Program-made: the position numbers and the translations under genes
DNA from: an uncultured Coprococcus sp.
Lineage (GTDB): Bacteria > Bacillota > Clostridia > Lachnospirales > Lachnospiraceae
Assembly: GCA_900557435.1 (NCBI GenBank)
Contig: USSH01000076.1
Location: 1 to 9,499 of the forward strand
Reading direction: 5' to 3'
Length of the DNA: 9,499 bases
The notes under the pieces: generated by a model
Told to the model about the DNA's origin: nothing
Databases searched by the model: none
Seen by the model: the letters and a program-made list of their open reading frames with translations, nothing else
In this document: positions 1 through 4,673 of the stretch, in pieces
Layout of the letters: the number at the start of each line of letters is the position of its first letter
How positions within the stretch are numbered: position 1 is the stretch's first letter

Positions 1-318
1 CATATAGCTTGCCTTGCTGTCATATGCCAGCCGCTTATCTTCTTCCGACGGTCTGGACGGCGATTCGGGGTGAGAATGCCAGTTTCCCAGCGGCACCAGC
101 CCATTGGCACGCATATCCTTGACTGCTGCCAGCTGTTCCTTGGGATCCAGACTGAAATGCTCATTGGAACGGTCAATGTTCGTCAGCAGGTATACCTTCC
201 TGACAATCTTGTCTGTTCCCTGTACCTCGCCGGCGATCAGACCGCAGGCTTCGTCCGGAAGCTCTTTGGTCGCATGTGCCAGCATTTTTTCAAAATCTGC
301 TTTGTTCAATTGAATCAT
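1..318 (-). CDS. JAMM/MPN+ metalloprotease (Mec/HcyD-like), 3' part cut by window edge
   Basis: Translating the minus strand from the ATG at 318 gives 106 codons, open to the window edge, so the C-terminus is missing. It begins MIQLNKADFEKMLAHA and contains a perfect JAMM zinc-protease signature near residues 80-93: HSHP, seven residues between the second His and Ser, then SEED (H-x-H-x7-S-x2-D). An upstream Glu in DEACGLIAGE (about residues 22-31) is the likely catalytic acid. Relatives (Mec in actinobacteria, HcyD in Wolinella, Rpn11/AMSH at a distance) cleave peptides after a Gly-Gly of ubiquitin-like proteins. The start ATG overlaps the stop of the ThiF-like gene (ATGA), implying translational coupling. 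Inferred role: trimming the C-terminal tail of the ThiS-like carrier encoded two genes upstream, or releasing homocysteine from it. Leucine codons are mostly CTG (9 of 11), unlike the genes further right. Family assignment is strong; exact substrate is inferred. Confidence 0.88.
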   Translation of the reverse strand, partial: MIQLNKADFEKMLAHATKELPDEACGLIAGEVQGTDKIVRKVYLLTNIDRSNEHFSLDPKEQLAAVKDMRANGLVPLGNWHSHPESPSRPSEEDKRLAYDSKASYM

Positions 319-1127
319 AGTCCAACACCATCGCATTCTGCCTGTTCATAGTCGATCAGTTCGGTAATTGTGGGGTGTGTCCCGCAAACTGCACAGCCGG
401 AAGTTTCAGACGGCAGCTTTACCTTGCGGAATTCCATTTTCAGTGCATCATAGGTCAGCAGATAGCCTGTCAGCAGCTGGCCGATGCCCAGAATGTACTT
501 TACGGCTTCCATTGCCTGAAGGCTGCCGATTACGCCGCCCATTGCGCCGATTACGCCGGCCTGCTTGCAGGTAGGAACCGCATCCTTCGGGGGCGGATTC
601 TTGAATACGCAGCGATAGCAGGGGCCTTCTCCCGGCACATAGGTCATCAGCTGACCCTGAAACCGGATAATACCGGCATGGGAGAACGGCTTCTTCGCCA
701 TAACGCAGGCATCGTTGATGAGGAACTTTGCCGGAAAGTTGTCTGTGCCGTCAATGACGAAATCATAGTCCTTGATGAGATCCATGATGTTCTCTGATGT
801 TACGAACTCTCTGTATGTGATTACATTTACATCAGGATTCATGGCGTTCATGGTCTCCTTTGCGGATTTGACCTTTGCCTTGCCCACATCTGCTGTTCCG
901 TGAATGATCTGCCTCTGAAGATTTGACAAATCTACCTCATCGGCATCAACTATACCGATGGTTCCTACTCCGGCTGCTGCCAGGTACATAGCGGCTGGTG
1001 CTCCAAGTCCACCTGCGCCGATGATCAGTACCTTGCCATTTAACAATTTCTTCTGTCCCTTCACGCCAACTTCCTGAAGGATGATGTGACGTGAGTAACG
1101 TTCCATCTGTTCATTTGTGAATGCCAT
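315..1127 (-). CDS. ThiF/MoeB/HesA-family adenylyltransferase (HcyF-like)
   Basis: This 270-residue E1-like enzyme adenylates the C-terminal glycine of a ubiquitin-like sulfur carrier so that it can be converted to a thiocarboxylate. Visible motifs: N-terminal QMERYSRHIIL typical of the family; nucleotide-binding GAGGLG at residues 37-42; the acidic DADEVDLSNLQRQ at 61-73; DGTDN at 126-130; two zinc-binding Cys pairs, C170-x2-C173 and C245-x2-C248; and the conserved Cys187 in PTCKQAGVIGAMGG. The length fits MoeB/ThiF (about 250-270). Its start codon overlaps the stop of the ThiS-like gene by one base (TAATG), and its own stop overlaps the JAMM protease start, so three genes are tightly coupled. 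Thiamine or molybdopterin synthesis is possible by family, but the neighbours (metY, sulfite reductase, CysDN, JAMM protease) favour homocysteine synthesis. Codon preference changes at about residue 150. Confidence 0.93.
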   Translation of the reverse strand: MAFTNEQMERYSRHIILQEVGVKGQKKLLNGKVLIIGAGGLGAPAAMYLAAAGVGTIGIVDADEVDLSNLQRQIIHGTADVGKAKVKSAKETMNAMNPDVNVITYREFVTSENIMDLIKDYDFVIDGTDNFPAKFLINDACVMAKKPFSHAGIIRFQGQLMTYVPGEGPCYRCVFKNPPPKDAVPTCKQAGVIGAMGGVIGSLQAMEAVKYILGIGQLLTGYLLTYDALKMEFRKVKLPSETSGCAVCGTHPTITELIDYEQAECDGVGL

Positions 1128-1336
1128 TAGAAGCTGCCACCTCCCATGAAGTAGAGGAACTCTACTGTATCGCCGTCCTTGAGCTCTGTTGTTGCAAATG
1201 CATCTGAGTCAACAAACTCATCGTTTACTGTTACTGTGACATAGTCTGGATTCTCAACATTCTCTGACACGATGATCTGAGCTATTGTTGTCTTCTCTGC
1301 TATCTCTTTCTTCTTTCCTGCTATTGTGACTGTCAT
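1127..1336 (-). CDS. ThiS/MoaD-like sulfur carrier protein with C-terminal tail (HcyS-like)
   Basis: A 69-residue beta-grasp, ubiquitin-like protein (MTVTIAGKKKEIAE...). The end is characteristic: DGDTVEFLYFMGG followed by Gly67-Ser68-Phe69. Standard ThiS ends exactly at Gly-Gly, so this carrier has one extra Gly plus Ser-Phe, or two extra residues if GGG is read as the end. The tail must be removed before adenylation and thiocarboxylate formation. The JAMM protease two genes downstream is the expected trimming enzyme, as in the HcyS/HcyD pair. A longer reading from an ATG at 1360 exists, but the ATG at 1336 has an AGGAGG eight bases upstream, so 1336 is chosen. The gene is coupled to the ThiF-like gene through TAATG. 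Inferred role: carries sulfide as protein-COSH to MetY. A role as plain ThiS is less likely because no thiamine genes are nearby. Confidence 0.9.
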   Translation of the reverse strand: MTVTIAGKKKEIAEKTTIAQIIVSENVENPDYVTVTVNDEFVDSDAFATTELKDGDTVEFLYFMGGGSF

Positions 1337-1344
1337 TTTTCTTT

Positions 1345-1350
1345 CCTCCT
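1345..1350 (-). promoter_or_regulatory. Ribosome binding site deciding the start of the ThiS-like gene
   Basis: On the minus strand AGGAGG lies eight bases before the ATG at 1336. It falls inside the longer reading frame that starts at 1360, which therefore is probably not used. Confidence 0.8.
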
Positions 1351-1397
1351 GACGATTCATTTGCCTGTCCGGCGTTGCCAGACTGACATAAAATGTG

Positions 1398-1403
1398 ATT
1401 ATA
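1398..1403 (-). promoter_or_regulatory. Possible -10 box upstream of the ThiS-like gene
   Basis: The 164-base gap between the thioredoxin stop and the ThiS-like start is AT-rich and has a perfect TATAAT on the minus strand at 1403-1398. No good -35 hexamer stands 16-18 bases upstream, so this is at most a weak or activated promoter. The same gap holds a small dyad, TTGAC-CACA-GTCAA at 1455-1468, and a short GTCTGG/CCGGAC hairpin about 30-45 bases before the ThiS-like start. Nothing else stands out in the gap. Confidence 0.3.
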
Positions 1404-1500
1404 TACTTTATAAAATTATTTATATAGTTTCATTCTTATGTGCACCGGAAGTAATTGACCACAGTCAAATACTCCATCATGTCACTTTACCAATGAATTT

Positions 1501-1818
1501 CTACAATAATTTGCCAACTTCCTCCTCCAGCACATTTCTCTTCACAAGACCTCGGATGCGGGAAACCTCCTCACCACCCTTGAAGAAGAGTATGGTTGGT
1601 GACGCCATGACTGCGTACTTCTCAGCAAGCTCTGCGTCGAAGTTTACATTTACCTTGTACACATTTACCTTATCCTCGTAATCATCTTCTATGCCGCCAA
1701 GGATAGGTGAGAGCTGCTTGCATGGTATGCAGCTGTCCGAATAGAATTCCACGATGACCGGGAGCTTCGACTGAATAACCTTCTCATCGAAATCCTCTGC
1801 ACTGACTCTTACTGCCAT
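1501..1818 (-). CDS. Thioredoxin-like protein with SDSCIPC active site
   Basis: A single thioredoxin domain of 105 residues. The redox motif is C30-I-P-C33 followed by Lys, and the cis-proline loop is ASPT with Pro74. The usual Trp just before the first Cys (WCGPC) is replaced by Ser (SDSCIPC) and the first X is Ile instead of Gly, so redox potential and partner choice probably differ from a housekeeping thioredoxin. No signal peptide is seen, so it is cytoplasmic. The ATG at 1818 has AGGAG seven bases upstream; an overlapping out-of-frame ATG at 1822 is ignored. It sits between the TusA-like gene and the ThiS-like gene. Inferred role: a dedicated reductant or persulfide/thiol exchange partner in the pathway, for example keeping the TusA cysteine or a carrier persulfide reduced. 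Family assignment is secure; partner is unknown. Confidence 0.9.
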   Translation of the reverse strand: MAVRVSAEDFDEKVIQSKLPVIVEFYSDSCIPCKQLSPILGGIEDDYEDKVNVYKVNVNFDAELAEKYAVMASPTILFFKGGEEVSRIRGLVKRNVLEEEVGKLL

Positions 1819-1835
1819 TCATTTTCTCCTTTCCT

Positions 1836-1901
1836 GCCGGATGTTTTCACTACAATAATTTATACTATGCGTACATAACAAAAGCAGTGAAAACATCCGG
1901 C
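1836..1901 (-). repeat. Long inverted repeat between the TusA-like and thioredoxin genes
   Basis: Arms 1836-1851 and 1886-1901 are perfect 16-base inverted copies (GCCGGATGTTTTCACT) around a 34-base AT-rich centre. The structure starts 13 bases after the TusA-like stop and its other arm ends five bases before the thioredoxin Shine-Dalgarno. There is no U-run after the stem, so it is not a classical terminator. In RNA it would form a stable hairpin directly in front of the thioredoxin ribosome site. Confidence 0.85.
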
Positions 1902-1914
1902 TTACCTTATCTGA

Positions 1915-2160
1915 TCAATCCTCCAGCTTCTTAACTATAAGATCATAAGTGCCATTCTCGTTGTCGATGAGCTTCAGGATCTGCTGTCCTTCCTCCTTGA
2001 AGCTTCTAGGTACGTTCTGCACAGGCTCGCCATCGTTCATGGTGACCGCAAGCACCTGTCCTATCTCAAGCTCCTCCATGGCTACCTTCGCCTTGACAAA
2101 TGTCATCGGGCACACCACATCAGTTATATCTACTCTGTCATCGATTTCGTAATCAGCCAT
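1915..2160 (-). CDS. TusA/SirA/YedF-like sulfur carrier protein
   Basis: An 81-residue protein of the TusA fold. The family cysteine lies in the early CPxx motif (DITDVVCPMTFVKAK; Cys17-Pro18), followed by the usual helix and the strand LAVTMNDGEPVQNVPRSF. TusA-type proteins carry sulfur as a persulfide on this cysteine and pass it between enzymes. The start ATG at 2160 overlaps the last eight bases of the sulfite reductase gene and has AGGAGG six bases upstream, so the two are translationally coupled. This pairing suggests it accepts sulfur produced by the reductase or hands it to the ThiS-like carrier; that is inference. It could instead assist a selenium or tRNA-thiolation route, but nothing in the window supports this. 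Confidence 0.88.
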   Translation of the reverse strand: MADYEIDDRVDITDVVCPMTFVKAKVAMEELEIGQVLAVTMNDGEPVQNVPRSFKEEGQQILKLIDNENGTYDLIVKKLED

Positions 2161-3013
2161 TGTAAGCCTCCTTTAATACTTCTTTGAATTTGTCTAAGCC
2201 CACGCGCTCTAATGTGAACTGGAAACGCTCGCTTGGCTTTGCATGTTCTGCAAAGAACTGTATTGCTGCATCTGTGATACGGAAAAGCTGTTCCTCAGAT
2301 GTAACAACCGGAAGTAACTCCTCGCCGCGGTGGATCGTATTTCCAAATAATCCTCCGAATGAGACAAGATATCCTGTCTCGCCCTTCCATGCATCTGTAG
2401 GACACGCCTTTGCGCATCGACCGCAATAGTTACATTTGTCTGTGTCGAGGATGATCTTGCCGTCCGCCATGGTGATCGCGCCCTCACGGCACGCCTTGAC
2501 GCACACGCCACACATGATGCATGATGGCTCATCCCACTCTACTACCATTGCGCCCTTGATTCCCACATCGTTCTCCTCTGCCTTCAGACAGTTGTTCTGG
2601 CATCCTGTGACACCGAACTTGAACTTGTGAGGAAGCTCCCTTGCGTAATATCTCGCATCAAGCTTCTTGGCTATGTCATAAGTGTCTATATTGCCGCTCG
2701 GACAGATCTGATTTCCCTGGCACGCTGTGACTGTTCTTACTCTCGGGCCACACACACCCGGCTTACAGCCTCCTTTTGCCAGTTCCTCCTTCACCTCTTC
2801 CACATCGTCAAGCTTGACAAATGGGATCTCGACGCTCTGTCTCGATGTGAGATGTACATGTCCATCTCCGTATTTCTCGGCAACCTCTGCTATCTTCTTG
2901 AGATTCTCTGCGGTAAGGTTTCCTCCCACCACCTGAAGTCTCAGAGAAAAGTTATTCTTCTGCTTCTGTCTCATGAATCCGCCCTTTTTCAGAGCTGCGT
3001 AATCTACTGCCAT
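2153..3013 (-). CDS. Small siroheme/[4Fe-4S] sulfite reductase with two ferredoxin clusters (NirA/AsrC-like)
   Basis: A 286-residue protein. Residues 54-60 contain the SRQ element of the siroheme-binding region. The siroheme-[4Fe-4S] ligands follow as C98-x5-C104 and C138-x3-C142. A bacterial two-cluster ferredoxin domain is inserted after this: C165/C168/C171/C175 and C194/C197/C200/C204. This is the layout of compact AsrC/Dsr-like reductases, much shorter than assimilatory CysI (about 570), which has a duplicated repeat. Expected reaction: six-electron reduction of sulfite to sulfide, with electrons entering through the ferredoxin domain, in the cytoplasm. No separate flavin subunit is nearby, so ferredoxin is the probable donor. 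A TTG start at 3028 is possible, but the ATG at 3013 has GGAGGA seven bases upstream. Nitrite reduction is chemically possible, but the cluster argues for sulfite. Confidence 0.9.
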   Translation of the reverse strand: MAVDYAALKKGGFMRQKQKNNFSLRLQVVGGNLTAENLKKIAEVAEKYGDGHVHLTSRQSVEIPFVKLDDVEEVKEELAKGGCKPGVCGPRVRTVTACQGNQICPSGNIDTYDIAKKLDARYYARELPHKFKFGVTGCQNNCLKAEENDVGIKGAMVVEWDEPSCIMCGVCVKACREGAITMADGKIILDTDKCNYCGRCAKACPTDAWKGETGYLVSFGGLFGNTIHRGEELLPVVTSEEQLFRITDAAIQFFAEHAKPSERFQFTLERVGLDKFKEVLKEAYNG

Positions 3014-3020
3014 ATGTAGT

Positions 3021-3026
3021 TCCTCC
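3021..3026 (-). promoter_or_regulatory. Ribosome binding site deciding the sulfite reductase start
   Basis: GGAGGA on the minus strand, seven bases before the ATG at 3013. It overlaps the alternative TTG start at 3028, making that start unlikely. Confidence 0.75.
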
Positions 3027-3048
3027 AAATCATATTTACGTGTTCAAT

Positions 3049-3110
3049 CAATTGCGAAACCTGAATGTTATTTAACGCATGCCTTATCCAGACTACGTGT
3101 TTCGCAATTG
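3049..3110 (-). repeat. Long inverted repeat between metY and the sulfite reductase gene
   Basis: Arms 3049-3060 (CAATTGCGAAAC) and 3099-3110 are perfect 12-base inverted copies with a 38-base centre. It begins one base after the metY stop codon. No T-run follows, so simple termination is unlikely. The size resembles the repeat at 1836-1901, and GCAATTGC at its edge also occurs at both ends of the larger palindrome at 7239-7433. Confidence 0.8.
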
Positions 3111-3111
3111 C

Positions 3112-4335
3112 TTAACTTTCCAAGGCCTTCCGGAAGTCCTCTATGAGATCCTCCACATCCTCGATTCCGACACTAATACGAATCATATCATCATATACGT
3201 TGGCGTCAAGCTTCTCCTGCTCTGTGCTGTGCGCATTCAGTGTTGATTCAGGATGTACGATGAGTGTTTTCGTATCTCCTATGTTCGACACTATCTGCGG
3301 TATTGTGAGCTTGTTCATCACCGCAAATGCCTTCTCCTTGCTGCCGACTCTAATGGTGATTATGGCACCATAACCACCGTGGAGCTGTTCATTTGCGATG
3401 TCATGCCAAGGACTGGATTCAAGTCCCGGATAGTTGACCTTTACACCCTCCTGACTTTCTAGGAACTGTGCAAGGGCAAGTGCATTGTGACAACATCGCT
3501 CCATTCGAAGCCCCAATGTCTCCATGCCCAGCATATTGTAAAATGCCGTCTGCGGAGCTATGCAGGCTCCTGTATTTCTAAAAAGTCCGTTTCTGAGTTT
3601 TGCTATATAGGCGAACTTTCCGAACATCTTGTACTGCTGCAGAAGCGGATAACGCTCTGCGTCCCATTTGAAATTGCCGCTGTCGGTGATGACTCCGCTT
3701 ATGGCATCGCTGTTGCCATTGATGTACTTGGATGTGGAATTGATGACTATGTCCGCTCCAAGTGTCAGCGGTGTGACCAGGTATGCGGTTGCCACTGTAT
3801 TGTCTATCAGGAGCGGAAGTCTGCGTGAGTGAGCCAGCTCCGAAAGTGCCTTTATATCCACCACATCAAGCTTCGGATTGCCGATCGTCTCAGCAAATAT
3901 CACTCTGGTATTCTCATTTATCGCTGCCTCAACCGCTTCCTTATCCGATATCTCCACAAATGTCGTCTTGATCCCAAATGCCTCCAGATCGTGGAACAGA
4001 TCTATCGTTCCCCCGTAGAGCCCTGTGCTGGAGACTATCTCTCCGCCAGTTCCTACTATATTTAAGAGTGCATTTGTGAGTGCCGCCATTCCAGAAGAAC
4101 AAGCTACAGAACCCACTCCCTTTTCAAGATTTGTCATCCGCTCCTCAAATGCAACTATCGTCGGGTTGTTGATCCTCGTATAAGAATAACCCGTCGCCTT
4201 GTTGTGGAAGAGCTTCTCATGCTGCTCCGCCGAAGGCTGATAGAATGCACTGGATTGATAGATCGGTGTAAGTGTGGCGCCTGTATTCTCATCACCAAGC
4301 TTTGCGCTGTGTAATAATGCTGTGTTAAATCTCAT
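3112..4335 (-). CDS. metY: O-acetylhomoserine sulfhydrylase, PLP-dependent (MetY)
   Basis: A 407-residue member of the Cys/Met-metabolism PLP family. Motifs in order: TPIYQSSAF at 23-31; YSYTRINNPT at 50-59; the Tyr stacking on PLP in GLYGGT (Tyr107); Asp178 in LLIDNT; and the PLP lysine Lys203 in NSTSKYINGNSD. The C-terminal part has the substrate-carboxylate region and TLIVHPESTLNAHST. The family replaces the acetyl group of O-acetylhomoserine with sulfide to form homocysteine. The long inner segment and HGGYGAIITI favour MetY over cystathionine gamma-synthase or cystathionine lyases, though MetB/MegL-type activity cannot be excluded. In Hcy-type clusters MetY takes sulfur from a protein thiocarboxylate, and the ThiS/ThiF/JAMM genes downstream fit this. 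The gene has its own strong promoter at 4391-4419, and its Shine-Dalgarno is weak (GAGG about eleven bases upstream). Confidence 0.92.
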   Translation of the reverse strand: MRFNTALLHSAKLGDENTGATLTPIYQSSAFYQPSAEQHEKLFHNKATGYSYTRINNPTIVAFEERMTNLEKGVGSVACSSGMAALTNALLNIVGTGGEIVSSTGLYGGTIDLFHDLEAFGIKTTFVEISDKEAVEAAINENTRVIFAETIGNPKLDVVDIKALSELAHSRRLPLLIDNTVATAYLVTPLTLGADIVINSTSKYINGNSDAISGVITDSGNFKWDAERYPLLQQYKMFGKFAYIAKLRNGLFRNTGACIAPQTAFYNMLGMETLGLRMERCCHNALALAQFLESQEGVKVNYPGLESSPWHDIANEQLHGGYGAIITIRVGSKEKAFAVMNKLTIPQIVSNIGDTKTLIVHPESTLNAHSTEQEKLDANVYDDMIRISVGIEDVEDLIEDFRKALES

Positions 4336-4361
4336 GATCTTCTATGCCTCACTAATTATTA

Positions 4362-4393
4362 AATCCTATAATTCCTACGAACATGATAGGATT
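4362..4393. promoter_or_regulatory. Operator-like dyad over the metY -10/5' leader
   Basis: AATCCTAT at 4362-4369 and ATAGGATT at 4386-4393 form a perfect 8-base inverted repeat; ATTCCTA at 4371-4377 is a further half-site between them. The right half overlaps the -10 box, and the rest lies in the transcribed leader. The ATTCCTA/TAGGAAT style resembles sites of Rrf2-family cysteine regulators such as CymR in Firmicutes. Binding is inferred. Confidence 0.5.
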
Positions 4394-4419
4394 ATAGCTC
4401 TTATACCCTACTATGTCAA
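4391..4419 (-). promoter_or_regulatory. Sigma-A type promoter of metY
   Basis: On the minus strand a perfect TTGACA (4419-4414) and a perfect TATAAT (4396-4391) are separated by exactly 17 bases. Transcription should start near 4384, giving a leader of about 50 bases before the metY ATG at 4335. It follows directly after a terminator, so metY and the downstream genes form their own transcription unit. Such a consensus promoter usually needs repression. Confidence 0.85.
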
Positions 4420-4426
4420 TAGGAAT
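4403..4426. promoter_or_regulatory. Second operator-like half-site pair over the metY -35
   Basis: CCTA at 4407-4410 and TAGGAAT at 4420-4426 flank the -35 hexamer. Together with the downstream dyad this makes at least four CCTA/TAGG half-sites across the promoter. This placement suits a repressor; the Rrf2/CymR assignment is inference. Confidence 0.4.
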
Positions 4427-4574
4427 TATAAAATAAGCAATGCAGATAATAAAAAAATGCCAGTTGATGGGAGCTTGCTCACAATCAACTGGTGTTTTTT
4501 TGTTATCTATATGGCGCATGCCATTCCACGAGCTGCGTTAGCAGCGAGGGGCGCATTGCTTATTTTATAATTCC
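4422..4574. repeat. Palindromic element with 22-base terminal inverted repeats in the cysN-metY gap
   Basis: Arms 4422-4443 and 4553-4574 are perfect 22-base inverted copies. Inside lie the bidirectional terminator at 4451-4501 and a small GCTGC/GCAGC hairpin at 4532-4545. No coding capacity is evident. The left arm abuts the metY -35 region. The shape suggests a non-coding mobile palindrome (MITE-like) that now brings a terminator, or a large RNA fold. Confidence 0.7.
4451..4501. terminator. Bidirectional Rho-independent terminator between cysN and metY
   Basis: Stem CCAGTTGAT (4460-4468) with ATCAACTGG (4484-4492), plus an inner GAGC/GCTC stem at 4471-4474 and 4477-4480. Seven A's at 4451-4457 give a T7 run on the minus strand, and seven T's at 4495-4501 give one on the plus strand. 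It should end transcripts coming from cysDN before the metY promoter. Confidence 0.88.
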
Positions 4575-4593
4575 GTCCGTCTTCCACGGCGTA

Positions 4594-4622
4594 GGGACGG
4601 AGGGGACAGGCACCTCCGTCCC
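4594..4622. repeat. REP-like hairpin, GGGACGGAGG type
   Basis: GGGACGGAGG at 4594-4603 and CCTCCGTCCC at 4613-4622 form a perfect 10-base stem around a 9-base loop. A segment of this unit (4604-4623) recurs inverted at 9480-9499 with one mismatch. Such GGGGACGGAGGTGCCTGTCC units are dispersed palindromic repeats in clostridia, and elsewhere similar repeats are linked to Y1 (RAYT) transposases. No transposase is seen here. Confidence 0.75.
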
Positions 4623-4639
4623 CACTCCGTCCCGTGACA

Positions 4640-4672
4640 GGGGACACTCTTCGGTACGAAAGGAACGTCCCC
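4640..4672. repeat. REP-like hairpin, GGGGAC...GTCCCC type, next to the cysN stop
   Basis: GGGGAC (4640-4645) and GTCCCC (4667-4672) enclose a partly paired CTTCG/CGAAA core. It lies one base after the cysN stop codon and next to the hairpin at 4594-4622, making a two-hairpin (BIME-like) array. It may also stabilise the 3' end of the cysN transcript. Confidence 0.65.
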
Positions 4673-4673
4673 A

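Noticed and set aside
70..351. Plus-strand open frames opposite the left-edge gene
   Set aside because: The minus strand here encodes a perfect JAMM motif in a continuous frame, so the plus frames are shadows.
1127..1336. Thiamine (ThiS) or molybdopterin (MoaD) carrier
   Set aside because: No thi or moa gene is nearby; the extended C-terminus plus JAMM protease and metY fit homocysteine synthesis better, though the fold alone cannot exclude it.
2153..3013. Annotation as nitrite reductase
   Set aside because: The siroheme fold is shared by both activities, but all neighbours concern sulfate assimilation and no nitrate or nitrite genes are present.
4336..4390. SAM riboswitch or T-box leader for metY
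   Set aside because: The leader is only about 50 bases and lacks the conserved cores and an anti-terminator/terminator pair.
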